Source: Mariniphaga sp964624645 (GTDB lineage Bacteria > Bacteroidota > Bacteroidia > Bacteroidales > Prolixibacteraceae). From it: DNA of 64,000 nt. Within the stretch, counting starts at the first letter, position 1, and each line of letters starts with the position of its first letter. Position numbers and translations under genes: made by a program. The stretch covers positions 28,546 to 92,545 of the forward strand of contig CAZVAD010000002.1 in the NCBI GenBank assembly GCA_964624645.1, written 5' to 3'. This document shows positions 9,018-18,021 of this stretch, piece after piece. The notes below the pieces were generated by a model, which searched no databases, was not told where the DNA came from, and saw only the letters and a program-made list of their open reading frames with translations.

Positions 9018-10343
9018 ATGTTTAACCGGTTTTTTGAAAATATCAGGCAAAAGCAGCTTTTTGAGCCGCAACACAAAGTGTTGCTTGCGGTGAGCGGCGG
9101 CATTGACAGTATGGTGATGCTGCAGCTTTTTGAAAAATCAAATTTTCAATACGGCGTGGTGCATTGCAACTTTCAGCTTCGCGGCGCCGATTCCGAAAAA
9201 GATGAGGAGTTTGTGAGGCAGCACGTTCTGGTGCACGGCATTCCGCTGTTCTGCAAGCGGTTTGAAACGGAGGAATATGCAGACTTAAACGGAATTTCAA
9301 TTGAAATGGCTGCACGGGAGCTGCGCTATACCTATTTTGAGGAAATCCGCCGGGAAAATGACTATGATTTTATTGCCACCGCCCATCATCTGGATGATCT
9401 GCTGGAGACGTTTTTCCTGAACCTGTCGCGCAAAACCGGAATCCGCGGATTGACCGGCATCAAAGAAAAATCAGGAAACCTGATTCGCCCGATGCTGTTT
9501 GTAAACCGTCGGGAAATTGAAGAATACGCCCGCGAGAATTTCATCGCTTTTCGTGAAGACCGCACCAACAGCGAAGTGGTCTATCAGCGGAATTTTATCC
9601 GCAACCGGATTTTCCCGCTTTTTTTGTCCATGAATCCCGCTTTCAGTAACAACCTTCTGGAAACCATCCGCAATCTCCGCGATACGGAAGAGGTTTACTC
9701 TTTTTTCATTGAAAAAGAAGAAAATAAAGTTTTTTCACAGCGCGGGGATGAGGTTTCGGTGGAGATTAAAAAATTAATGCAATCGCCTTTCCCCGATATT
9801 TTGCTCTTTGAAATCCTTTCCTCCTTCAATTTCAACCCGAAAGTTTCCGGACAGGTTTTTCAAAGTCTTGAAAACCCGCCCGGCAGGCAATTTTTTTCCA
9901 AAAGCCACCGGTTGGTCAAAGACAGGGAATTTCTTTTCATCACACCCCTGTCCGAACCGGAGAACCGTATTTTTTATATTGAAAAAAACGACCTGGAGCT
10001 GTTTGCCCCGCTGGACCTGGCAATTGAAAAAACCAATGCCGCGAATTTTCAGATCACCAAGGATAAAAATGTTGCTTGCATTGATTCTGGCAAACTTGAC
10101 TTTCCGCTGCTTATCCGGAAATGGCAGCAAGGCGATTACTTCAAGCCATTAGGCATGAGCGGCTTTAAGAAAGTGAGCGATTTCCTCATCGATGAAAAAG
10201 TGCCGGTGCATCAAAAAGAGAAAGTCTGGCTGCTTTGCAGCGGCAGAAAGGTGGTCTGGATAATGGGCTACCGTCTGGATGAGCGGTTTAGAATTACACC
10301 GGAAACAAAAACGGTTTTGAAAATTGAAATTAAAAGCTTGTGA
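9018..10343 (+). CDS. tilS: tRNA(Ile)-lysidine synthetase
   Basis: Modifies C34 of the CAU-anticodon tRNA-Ile to lysidine, using ATP and lysine, which converts it from Met to Ile decoding; it is normally essential. The PP-loop SGGIDS at about residues 26-31 is intact, followed by the N-type ATP pyrophosphatase domain (residues 1-210), the LDDLLETFFLNL helix and a C-terminal TilS substrate-binding domain with GDYFKPLGMSG. The 441-residue length is typical for Bacteroidota. It begins 7 bp after the DUF1016 remnant. Confidence 0.94.
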   Translation: MFNRFFENIRQKQLFEPQHKVLLAVSGGIDSMVMLQLFEKSNFQYGVVHCNFQLRGADSEKDEEFVRQHVLVHGIPLFCKRFETEEYADLNGISIEMAARELRYTYFEEIRRENDYDFIATAHHLDDLLETFFLNLSRKTGIRGLTGIKEKSGNLIRPMLFVNRREIEEYARENFIAFREDRTNSEVVYQRNFIRNRIFPLFLSMNPAFSNNLLETIRNLRDTEEVYSFFIEKEENKVFSQRGDEVSVEIKKLMQSPFPDILLFEILSSFNFNPKVSGQVFQSLENPPGRQFFSKSHRLVKDREFLFITPLSEPENRIFYIEKNDLELFAPLDLAIEKTNAANFQITKDKNVACIDSGKLDFPLLIRKWQQGDYFKPLGMSGFKKVSDFLIDEKVPVHQKEKVWLLCSGRKVVWIMGYRLDERFRITPETKTVLKIEIKSL

Positions 10344-10478
10344 TATACAAATAAAAACTTCACAATAACAGAATATTTTTTCCATAAATTTATTTTTCTT
10401 TAAACTTTCATATTGTTTTATGGTTTGTTAAGGTGTTGGAATTTAAAAAAATCAAAATATTTCAGGAAGTACCGTTTT

Positions 10479-11297
10479 ATGAAGCACGATTATATGAAAA
10501 TTAGCCTCTTTTTGCTGATTTTTATTTTTAAAAATATTTCAATTTTTGGGCAATCTGTGATAAATCCGGCTGCAAAAGCCGATGATGTTGAGATTGGGAT
10601 TGTTGAACATCTTGATGAATTTCTCCCGGAGGATATTTTGCTCATCAATGAGCAGGGGGAGCAGGTTTTGCTGGCGGACATCATTGACAAGCCCACCATC
10701 ATCAATTTTGTATATTATCGCTGCCCGGGCATCTGCAGCCCGCTGATGGAGGCTGTTGCCGGAGTTATGAATAAGTCGGAGATGGTTGCCGGGAAAGAAT
10801 ATCAGGTGGTCACCATCAGTTTTGACCCGCGCGAAACCATAGATTTGGGTGTCCGGAAAAAGGAGAGCTACCTGCAGCTTCTTTCCGAAGAAAAAGCGGA
10901 AGAGGCAAAAGAGGGCTGGCTCTTTTTTGTGAGCGACAGCGCCAGCATTGCCAAAGCCACCAATGCAACCGGGTTCAAATACAAACGCACCGGCAATGAT
11001 TTTTTACATGCCTCCTCGCTGACCGTGGTCAGCCCCGACGGAAAAATCACCCGCTACCTGAACGGAATGTATTTTCTCCCTTTTGAATGGAAAATGGCAA
11101 TTGTTGAAGCCTCGAAGGGAATTTCCGGACCAACGCTGAATAAAGTTTTGCGGTTCTGCTATACCTACGATCCGGTTGGGCAGGGATATGTGCTGAATAT
11201 TACAAAGTTAGGCGGTATTATCATCCTGTTTTTTGCGACAGTCCTGCTGCTGGTTCTTATTTTAAAACCTCGAAAAGTGAAAAGTACAACAACATAA
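10479..11297 (+). CDS. SCO1/SenC/PrrC family copper chaperone
   Basis: Thioredoxin-fold copper chaperone that helps assemble the CuA centre of cytochrome c oxidase. It has an N-terminal signal/anchor (MKISLFLLIFIFKNISIFG), the copper-binding CPGIC motif, the downstream conserved His in FLHASSL, and, unusually, a C-terminal transmembrane helix. The start is either 10479 or 10494; both leave the signal segment intact, while the upstream ATG at 10413 would add a charged leader. It lies 4 bp before ctaD, so it is the first gene of the oxidase operon and its role follows from both motif and context. Confidence 0.92.
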   Translation: MKHDYMKISLFLLIFIFKNISIFGQSVINPAAKADDVEIGIVEHLDEFLPEDILLINEQGEQVLLADIIDKPTIINFVYYRCPGICSPLMEAVAGVMNKSEMVAGKEYQVVTISFDPRETIDLGVRKKESYLQLLSEEKAEEAKEGWLFFVSDSASIAKATNATGFKYKRTGNDFLHASSLTVVSPDGKITRYLNGMYFLPFEWKMAIVEASKGISGPTLNKVLRFCYTYDPVGQGYVLNITKLGGIIILFFATVLLLVLILKPRKVKSTTT

Positions 11298-11301
11298 TTA
11301 A

Positions 11302-12912
11302 ATGTATTCTGCCAAGATTATGAATGAAGCAAATTATTTAAAATATCAGGGAAGATTCAAAGGTTTTTTAGGGTGGATTTTCTCAACGGATCACAAGCGG
11401 ATCGGGCTCCTGTATCTTTATTCCATGGCTACCATGTTTTCTGTGGGATTGCTGCTCGGGCTTGCCATGAAACTTGAACTGATTGCCCCCGGAAAAACAA
11501 TCATGGATGCTCAGACCTACAACGCAACCTTCACGGTTCACGGGGTAATCATGATTTTCATGGTGGTAGTTCCCGGGTTGCCCGCTGTGTTTGGAAACTT
11601 CTTGCTGCCGCTGATGATTGGCGCAAAGGATGTAGCTTTCCCGAAACTTAACCTGTTTTCGTGGTGGCTCTACGTTACCGGTGTTTTTTTAGTGCTTTCA
11701 GCGCTGCTTTTTGGCCCGGGAACCCCGGATACCGGATGGACATTCTATGCGCCCTATAGTTTTAAAACAGGCACAAATCTGCTTCCGGCAATTTTCGGCG
11801 CTTTCGTTCTGGGGTTTTCGTCTATTCTGACCGGGCTGAACTTTTTGGTTACTATCCACCGGATGCGCTGCCCCGGCATGAAATGGACCAAAATGCCCCT
11901 GTTTGTCTGGACGCTGTACGGAACGGCATGGATTCAGTTGCTGGCAACGCCGGTGATTGGAATCACATTGGTTCTGGTTGCGCTGGAACGGATTTTCGGC
12001 GTAGGCATTTTTGATCCTGCTTTAGGCGGCGACCCGATTCTGTATCAACACCTGTTCTGGATTTATTCTCACCCGGCAGTATATATTATGATTCTCCCGG
12101 CAATGGGAGCCATTTCGGAAATCATACCCACATTTGCCCAAAAGCATATTTTCGGCTATAAGGCAATCATTGCCTCCACCATGTCCATTGCATTTTTGGG
12201 TTACCTCGTGTGGGGGCACCACATGTTTACGGCGGGCATGAGCGGAACGGCGCAATATGCCTTTTCCCTGCTGACATTTCTGGTAGCCATCCCCAGTGCT
12301 ATAAAGGTATTCAACTGGATTTCAACCATGTATAAAGGCTCCATCAATATGGAGACGCCATTTTACTGGGCGGCATCGTTTGTTTTTGTGTTTATGATTG
12401 GCGGACTGAGCGGACTGGTGCTTGGCGCGCTGGCAACCAATATCTATGTGCATGACACCGCTTTTGTGGTTGCTCATTTTCACTATATCGTATTTGGCGG
12501 CACCGGCTTTGCATTTTTTGCAGCAATACACTACTGGTTTCCAAAAATTTTCGGCAGAATGTATGATAGGGGATGGGCAAATACCGGATGGCTAATTTTT
12601 TTCATCGGATTTTTAACACTCTATTCCCCGATGTTCTATCTTGGAATGATGGGAATGCCCCGGCGTTATTATGATTACCTTCAGGAGTTTCACAGCGGAA
12701 ATATCTTAAGCACTATGGGCTCATGGATTCTTGCCACCGGATTTCTGATTATCATTGCAAATCTGATACGCTCGGCAAGAAAGGGTACGCCGGCTGAACC
12801 GAACCCCTGGAACGGAACAACATTAGAGTGGTCTGTTTCATCGCCTCCGCCGGTTGAGAATTTTGATGTGATTCCTGAAATCAAAGAGAACGAAAGACCT
12901 TACAACTATTAA
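11302..12912 (+). CDS. ctaD: Cytochrome c oxidase subunit I (A2-type heme-copper oxidase)
   Basis: Catalytic subunit of an aa3/caa3-type terminal oxidase in the inner membrane; it reduces O2 to water and pumps protons. The 536-residue product has twelve transmembrane segments. The heme a ligand lies in TVHGVIM, the CuB ligands in YSHPAVY (with the cross-linked Tyr) and VWGHHMF, and the heme ligands in VAHFHYIV. The motif reads YSHPAV rather than GHPEV: the proton-channel Glu is absent and the Tyr-Ser pair that replaces it defines the A2 subfamily, as in Rhodothermus. It is second in the operon, 12 bp before ctaE. Confidence 0.97.
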   Translation: MYSAKIMNEANYLKYQGRFKGFLGWIFSTDHKRIGLLYLYSMATMFSVGLLLGLAMKLELIAPGKTIMDAQTYNATFTVHGVIMIFMVVVPGLPAVFGNFLLPLMIGAKDVAFPKLNLFSWWLYVTGVFLVLSALLFGPGTPDTGWTFYAPYSFKTGTNLLPAIFGAFVLGFSSILTGLNFLVTIHRMRCPGMKWTKMPLFVWTLYGTAWIQLLATPVIGITLVLVALERIFGVGIFDPALGGDPILYQHLFWIYSHPAVYIMILPAMGAISEIIPTFAQKHIFGYKAIIASTMSIAFLGYLVWGHHMFTAGMSGTAQYAFSLLTFLVAIPSAIKVFNWISTMYKGSINMETPFYWAASFVFVFMIGGLSGLVLGALATNIYVHDTAFVVAHFHYIVFGGTGFAFFAAIHYWFPKIFGRMYDRGWANTGWLIFFIGFLTLYSPMFYLGMMGMPRRYYDYLQEFHSGNILSTMGSWILATGFLIIIANLIRSARKGTPAEPNPWNGTTLEWSVSSPPPVENFDVIPEIKENERPYNY

Positions 12913-12924
12913 AACAATAATGCT

Positions 12925-13542
12925 ATGGAACAGTCAAAACACATGGTTGATCACTATGATCCTGAAGCTTCCAAAATAGGGATGTGGTTGCTTATTTTCA
13001 CAGAACTGCTCCTGTTTGGCGTCCTTTTCGTGATTTATGCTGTTTACCGCTACCTGAACCACGATGCATTTCAGTTAGCAGCCGAAGAGCTTAACACTTT
13101 TGTCGGCGCCATCAATACCGTTATTTTGCTGCTGAGCAGTATGACCATTGCCATGTCCACCACGGCGCTCCAGAAAAGAGACAAATCCCTGACTCTGATG
13201 CTGGCAGGAATTACCATTGTATTGGGTCTGATTTTTCTGGTAAACAAATATGTTGAATGGGGCGGAAAGTTTGCCCATGGAATTTTTCCGGGCTCTGAAT
13301 ATTTAACAGAAACACTGAGCCAGGGAGAAGTGCTGTTTTTCGGGCTTTACTTTGTGATGACCGGGCTGCACGTTCTGCATGTGATTATCGGAATTGTGTT
13401 TATTTCCATCGTGATGTGGAGGGTTGCCAAGGGAAAAGTTCATGCCGGGCGCGCCGCATTGCTGGAAAACTCCGGTCTGTACTGGCATCTGGTGGACATT
13501 ATCTGGATCTTTCTGTTCCCGTTATTTTATCTTATCAACTAA
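12925..13542 (+). CDS. ctaE: Cytochrome c oxidase subunit III
   Basis: Non-catalytic core subunit of the heme-copper oxidase, stabilising proton uptake. The 205-residue product has five transmembrane segments, as in short subunit III proteins that lack the first two helices. The SKIGMWLLIFTELLLFG start and the C-terminal WHLVDIIWIFLFPLFY segment match the family. It lies between ctaD and the small subunit IV gene with 12-bp gaps on both sides. Confidence 0.94.
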   Translation: MEQSKHMVDHYDPEASKIGMWLLIFTELLLFGVLFVIYAVYRYLNHDAFQLAAEELNTFVGAINTVILLLSSMTIAMSTTALQKRDKSLTLMLAGITIVLGLIFLVNKYVEWGGKFAHGIFPGSEYLTETLSQGEVLFFGLYFVMTGLHVLHVIIGIVFISIVMWRVAKGKVHAGRAALLENSGLYWHLVDIIWIFLFPLFYLIN

Positions 13543-13554
13543 AAAATTCATGCA

Positions 13555-13839
13555 ATGGAAAAGAAAAAACCTTATATCATCCCCTACCGGCTCTACTCAA
13601 ATGTTTTGCTGACCCTGCTGGCGTTGACCTTTTTTTCAGTGGCCATAACTTTGATTGATCTGGGAAATGTTTCTGTTGTCGTAGCGCTGATTATTGCATC
13701 GGTCAAGACATTTTTTGTTTTAAAGTATTTCATGCACCTGAAATATGACAAACCCTATATAGTGATAATGGTAGTTTTTGTTTTCTCCATTATTCTTGTC
13801 ACAATAGTTATTACCTTTTTAGATTACTTGTACAGATAA
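13555..13839 (+). CDS. ctaF: Cytochrome c oxidase subunit IV (small, CoxD/CyoD-like)
   Basis: A 94-residue protein with three hydrophobic helices, matching the prokaryotic subunit IV family that assists assembly and stability of heme-copper oxidases. The family's KTFFVLKYFMHLK segment is clear. Its place between subunit III and subunit II, 6 bp before the latter, supports the call. Confidence 0.88.
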   Translation: MEKKKPYIIPYRLYSNVLLTLLALTFFSVAITLIDLGNVSVVVALIIASVKTFFVLKYFMHLKYDKPYIVIMVVFVFSIILVTIVITFLDYLYR

Positions 13840-13845
13840 ATAAAC

Positions 13846-14793
13846 ATGTATAGCTCGGAAATTACTCAGGCATCCAATTTTGTAAAAGGGGTTGACACCG
13901 CTTTTTACGTCATTCTCGGAATATCATTCTTTTTCCTCATTGCGCTGACGGTGATAATGCTGGTGTTCATCTATAAGTATAACCGGAAAAGAAATCCGAA
14001 ACCCACCCAGTTTGAAGGAAGCACAAAGCTCGAAATCATCTGGACGGTTATTCCGCTGATACTGACGGTGTTCATGTTCTACTACGGATGGGCAGGCTGG
14101 AAACCCATGCTCAAAGCGCCGGATGGTGCCATGGAAGTTACCGTTTACGGCCGGATGTGGAACTTTATGTTTGAATACGAAAACGGAAAACGCGCAGATA
14201 CGCTCTATCTGCCAAAGGATAAGCCGGTCAAACTGAATCTTGTTGCCATGGATGTCATCCACAGCCTCTATATTCCGGCTTTTCGCGTGAAGCAGGACAT
14301 GGTACCCGGAAAGGAGAATAATTTCATGTGGTTTGAGCCGCAGCAAACCGGCACTTATGAGTTGTATTGCGCTGAATACTGCGGATTGCAGCATTCCTAC
14401 ATGTATTCCTATGTGAAAGTGATGGAAGACTCTGTTTTTCAATCCTGGATGGCCGACACCACATTAGTTGCCGCTGCTTCCGATATTGAGTCGGCTTCCG
14501 CAACCGGAAGACGCATTTTGCAAAACATCGGATGTTTTGCCTGCCACTCCATTGACGGGTCAAAACTGGTAGGCCCCTCGTTTAAAGGAATCTGGGGAGA
14601 GACGGTCAAAGTTACCACAGGCACCGAAAAAAGGGAGCTGGTGGTGGATGAAGAGTATATCCGGCGCTCAATTTATGAACCAAATGCTGATGTGGTTGAG
14701 GGATATGCCCGCGGTTTGATGCTTTCCTATGAAGGGCAGCTCACCGACGAGGACATAGACTACATCATTGACTACATCAAAACGCTGAATTAG
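13846..14793 (+). CDS. ctaC: Cytochrome c oxidase subunit II fused to cytochrome c (caa3 type)
   Basis: Electron-entry subunit. Residues about 1-90 hold two transmembrane helices; the following cupredoxin domain binds CuA through CAEYCGLQHSYM (Cys, Glu, Cys, His, Met). The C-terminal part is a class I cytochrome c domain with the heme motif CFACH and a downstream axial Met (RGLMLSYEGQ). The fused cytochrome c makes this a caa3 oxidase that can take electrons without a free cytochrome c. The 315-residue length fits the fusion. Its placement after subunits I, III and IV is unusual, since subunit II usually comes first. Confidence 0.96.
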   Translation: MYSSEITQASNFVKGVDTAFYVILGISFFFLIALTVIMLVFIYKYNRKRNPKPTQFEGSTKLEIIWTVIPLILTVFMFYYGWAGWKPMLKAPDGAMEVTVYGRMWNFMFEYENGKRADTLYLPKDKPVKLNLVAMDVIHSLYIPAFRVKQDMVPGKENNFMWFEPQQTGTYELYCAEYCGLQHSYMYSYVKVMEDSVFQSWMADTTLVAAASDIESASATGRRILQNIGCFACHSIDGSKLVGPSFKGIWGETVKVTTGTEKRELVVDEEYIRRSIYEPNADVVEGYARGLMLSYEGQLTDEDIDYIIDYIKTLN

Positions 14794-14799
14794 CACGGT

Positions 14800-15657
14800 T
14801 TGAAGCAATTCCTGAAAGTTTTAACGGAATTGGGCAAAGTGCGTATCTCTTTGCCCGTTACACTCTCTGCACTGGCAGGCTACGTCCTGTTTTCAGGACA
14901 GATGGATGCCCGCGGGTTATTCATGGCTTTGGGTGTTTTTTTCATGTCATGCGGTTCGGGAGCGCTCAACCACTGGCAGGAAAGGCACACCGACCGGCTC
15001 ATGCCACGGACAAAATCACGCCCGATTCCATCGGGCAGAATCACCTCAACACAGGGATTTCTAATTGTTTTGGGATATGTCAGCCTCGGTTCGGCTATTC
15101 TGATTCTGACAAACCCACCCATTGCACTGGCGCTGAGCTGGGCTACCCTGTTTTTTTACAATCTGGTTTATACGCCGCTGAAAAAGGTTACGGCGTTTGC
15201 GGTGATTCCCGGGTCAATGGTGGGGTCGCTTCCGCCGATTGTCGGCTGGACTGCTGCAGGAGGAGATATGTTTTCACAGGCGATACTTGTGGTTGCCGCC
15301 TTCTTTTTTATCGGACAAATTCCGCATTTCTGGTTGTTGCTCCTGCTTTTTGGCAATCAGTATAAACTGGCGGGATTGCCAAGCCTCACCGATATTTTTT
15401 CGGAAACACAGTTAAAAAGAATCACTTTCGCCTGGATACTGACGACGGTGGCTTCCGCATTGCTGGTGCTGTTTTTTGTCATTTCCCGGCCGGCGCTGTT
15501 CCTGATGCTTGCTTCCTACATTATTTTCCTGATGGCGTTCCTCACCCGTTCGGTCTTTTCTAAGGAGCAGTTTAAAGCTTTGCCCGCCTTCCATTTCCTC
15601 AATTTTCTCTACCTCTTCATGATGCTTTTCCTGATTGCGGAGGGGCTGCTCCGTTAG
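14800..15657 (+). CDS. ctaB: Heme O synthase-like UbiA prenyltransferase
   Basis: Polytopic UbiA-family enzyme, by context the protoheme IX farnesyltransferase that makes heme O for the oxidase. It has 285 residues and about eight transmembrane segments. The first Asp-rich region reads NHWQERHTDRLMPRTKSRP; the RTKSRP element is typical of CtaB, but the two upstream Asp positions of the usual NxxxDRxxD pattern are Glu and His. The second motif region is also weak. The frame starts at a TTG (14800), 6 bp after ctaC; no ATG gives a full first helix. The family is sure; the exact prenyl acceptor is inferred from the operon. Confidence 0.85.
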   Translation: MKQFLKVLTELGKVRISLPVTLSALAGYVLFSGQMDARGLFMALGVFFMSCGSGALNHWQERHTDRLMPRTKSRPIPSGRITSTQGFLIVLGYVSLGSAILILTNPPIALALSWATLFFYNLVYTPLKKVTAFAVIPGSMVGSLPPIVGWTAAGGDMFSQAILVVAAFFFIGQIPHFWLLLLLFGNQYKLAGLPSLTDIFSETQLKRITFAWILTTVASALLVLFFVISRPALFLMLASYIIFLMAFLTRSVFSKEQFKALPAFHFLNFLYLFMMLFLIAEGLLR

Positions 15658-15696
15658 CCTGACGGAGAACAGCAATTTAACAGGCTGAAGACCAGA

Positions 15697-16638
15697 TCAC
15701 CTCGCCGGTTTTTTGGTCCGGAGATAAAGCCAGTCGCCGGGAACAGGATGTTCTCCCGGTTTCATGCGGTTTCTCCTGTACAGCGGCTTCAGTTTGAGGC
15801 CATGCATTTGTGAAATAAAGTGCATGGTTTCGCCTTCTGAAACCCGGTGGTAATCCGTCCCTTTCGGAGCTTTCTTCCTTTTTGATTCCAGATAAACCAC
15901 TTCATTGGGCTGCGGACGATAACCTGCCGGCTGGTCGTTAAAATTGTACAACTCCCAGGGTTCCAGCGCAAATGACTGTGCAAGAATTTCATAGGTGTCT
16001 CCTGCTTTGGCAACTGCCGCTCTGAGGTTATTGACTTTTATGGTTGTTCTGGCAAAAAACGGATCGACAGTCATTTTGCCCGACATGTTGCTGTTTATCT
16101 GTGTTTTTGTGGAATTCACCAGCATCGGACTGAGCGTCTGCTTGGTATCCAGCAGATAGAGCTGATTTTCCTCAATGATTTTTATCAGCGACTTGGCATA
16201 ATGCCTTGCCGTGGCATAACCGGCTTCTTTGAGGCCTTCTGCCCAGCTTTTGTAATCGTTGGGCGAATAGGTGAAAAGAAACGCATAGCGCGGATTGCCC
16301 ATTAAAAAGTTGCTGTGGTCAATGTAGGAATCTTCCACTGTCCGGTATTTTCGAAAACATTCGTTGGGCTCGTCGTCATTGTGGTAAACTTTCTGGCCGG
16401 TCCAGTTGCTTTTGCATTTGATGCCGAAATGGTTGTTTGATTTCAGGGCAAGCTGGCTGTTTCCGTTGCCTGACTCAAGCAGCGCCTGCGCCATTTTTAT
16501 GCTGGCAGGAATCCCGCTGCGCCCCATCTCCTCAATGGCAAGAATCTGGTATCTCAGAATATATTGTTCTCTGGATATTTGTGCCTGAGCAGCAGCTATC
16601 AAAAAAATGAAAAAGAATATTGGAATACCATGTTTCAT
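15697..16638 (-). CDS. GH73 glucosaminidase with LysM domains
   Basis: Exported peptidoglycan hydrolase, probably an N-acetylglucosaminidase active in the periplasm. After a signal peptide (residues 1-19, ending AQAQ) a GH73 domain spans about 20-165, with ALLESGNGNSQLA carrying the catalytic Glu and NNHFGIKCKSNW typical of the family. Two LysM-like wall-binding repeats follow, near residues 200-260 and 265-310 (the latter starting DYHRVSEGETMHFISQ). The 313-residue length is normal for Bacteroidota members. It converges with ctaB and diverges from cdd. Confidence 0.9.
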   Translation of the reverse strand: MKHGIPIFFFIFLIAAAQAQISREQYILRYQILAIEEMGRSGIPASIKMAQALLESGNGNSQLALKSNNHFGIKCKSNWTGQKVYHNDDEPNECFRKYRTVEDSYIDHSNFLMGNPRYAFLFTYSPNDYKSWAEGLKEAGYATARHYAKSLIKIIEENQLYLLDTKQTLSPMLVNSTKTQINSNMSGKMTVDPFFARTTIKVNNLRAAVAKAGDTYEILAQSFALEPWELYNFNDQPAGYRPQPNEVVYLESKRKKAPKGTDYHRVSEGETMHFISQMHGLKLKPLYRRNRMKPGEHPVPGDWLYLRTKKPAR

Positions 16639-16815
16639 TGCCGGATGTCTTCAAAAAATTTTCGGCTAAAATAATCCCTTCTGCCTGCATTTGCAGTACA
16701 ATTCACAGGATTTTATGAACATACCTTCGTGAATATCGCAGTTCTGCTCTTTTTAATTCAGGATATTTCCCTGTCCGATTTAATAAAATTGTATTTTTGG
16801 TTAAAATCATTGGAT

Positions 16816-17298
16816 ATGCAAACGAACGAATTACGGATTTTGGTATTTGAGTACGATAAACCGGAAGATTTGCCCGAGGCGGATCAAAGACTGATTCTGG
16901 CAGCCCGGGAGGCATCAAAAAACGCTTATGCACCCTATTCCCGTTTTCATGTCGGCGCTGCCATTGCTTTGGCAAACGATGAAATTATTACAGGGAACAA
17001 TCAGGAAAATGCCGCTTCTCCTATCGGGTTGTGCGCCGAGCGCGTAGCTCTTTTTTATGCCAACGCCAACAATCCTGAAATTGCGGTGCGGGCCATTGCA
17101 GTTACTGCATCAGGCAGCAACGGACTGGTTGAACAACCTGTCAGGCCGTGCGGCTCATGCCGCCAGGCGCTCATGGAAACGGAAGTGAGGTTCCGGCAGC
17201 CTATTCGGATTATTTTGGACGGGAAACAGAAAATTCAGGTTTTTGAAGGGGTGGAAAGCCTGCTGCCGTTTGCATTTAAACCGGAATCACTGGACTGA
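16816..17298 (+). CDS. cdd: Cytidine deaminase
   Basis: Deaminates cytidine and deoxycytidine in pyrimidine salvage. The 160-residue length from the ATG at 16816 (MQTNELRI) is right for the homotetrameric type. The zinc and catalytic residues are in GLCAERVALF (Cys and Glu) and PCGSCRQAL (two Cys); the substrate-binding FHVGAAI segment is also present. The upstream in-frame ATG at 16729 is rejected because an exact -7 box (TATTTTTG, 16792-16799) lies between the two, giving a leader of about 10 nt. The last 23 bp overlap the convergent RluA-family gene. Confidence 0.94.
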   Translation: MQTNELRILVFEYDKPEDLPEADQRLILAAREASKNAYAPYSRFHVGAAIALANDEIITGNNQENAASPIGLCAERVALFYANANNPEIAVRAIAVTASGSNGLVEQPVRPCGSCRQALMETEVRFRQPIRIILDGKQKIQVFEGVESLLPFAFKPESLD

Positions 17299-17986
17299 AC
17301 CGGTTCTCGCGGAACAGTTTGATGTATTCATTCCAGACTTTATCCTCAGGCGGTTCGGCAATAATGACAATCGGTGTCTTTTTCACCGGATGAATGAATT
17401 CCAGCTTTCGTGCATGCAGGTGGATTCCCCGGTATTTATTCGGACGGGGATAGCCATATTTCACATCGCCCCTGATTCTGAGTTTTATCATTCCCAATTG
17501 CACCCTAATCTGATGATGTCTTCCTGTATATAGCTCAATCTCAAGAAGGTGATTATTTTTCAAGCTGGCTACATGGCGATAAGTCAGCCGGGCGTATTTT
17601 GCCATGTAGGTTCCTTTGGGGTACGCATAGCTTTTATTTTTTTCCTGATTTTTTTTCAGGTAATGCTCTATGGTGTCGGTGTGTTTTGGCGGACGGTTGT
17701 CCACAACCGCCCAGTAAGTTTTGGTGATGGAATCGCGCTCCGAAAACATTTTATTAAGCCTGTCCAGCGCCTTGCCGGTTTTAGCCAAAAGCACTATTCC
17801 GCTGGTCGGACGGTCGAGCCGGTGGGGTAAGCCAACAAAGACATTCCCGGGTTTATTGTATTTTTCCTTCAGATAATCCTTTATCTCATCAACAATTGTC
17901 CGCTCCCTGGTAATGTCGGACTGCACCAGCTCTCCGCAGGCCTTATTCACAGCAATAATATGATTATCTTCGTAAAGTATTTCCAC
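17276..17986 (-). CDS. RluA-family RNA pseudouridine synthase
   Basis: Isomerises uridine to pseudouridine in rRNA or tRNA. The catalytic Asp is in HRLDRPTSG, near residue 57, followed by the family's GRHHQIRVQL motif. At 236 residues it is a single-domain member without the N-terminal S4 domain, so its target is not predictable from sequence. It lies 35 bp after panB and is probably co-transcribed with it. The 3' end overlaps cdd on the opposite strand. Confidence 0.9.
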   Translation of the reverse strand: MEILYEDNHIIAVNKACGELVQSDITRERTIVDEIKDYLKEKYNKPGNVFVGLPHRLDRPTSGIVLLAKTGKALDRLNKMFSERDSITKTYWAVVDNRPPKHTDTIEHYLKKNQEKNKSYAYPKGTYMAKYARLTYRHVASLKNNHLLEIELYTGRHHQIRVQLGMIKLRIRGDVKYGYPRPNKYRGIHLHARKLEFIHPVKKTPIVIIAEPPEDKVWNEYIKLFRENRFSPVIPV

Positions 17987-18021
17987 TGTCAGGTATTATC
18001 CTTTCTAAAACTGTTTCAAAA

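Noticed and set aside
12049..12090. HPAVY in CtaD as a sequencing error for HPEVY
   Set aside because: The preceding Tyr-Ser is the recognised A2-type replacement, so the change is consistent.
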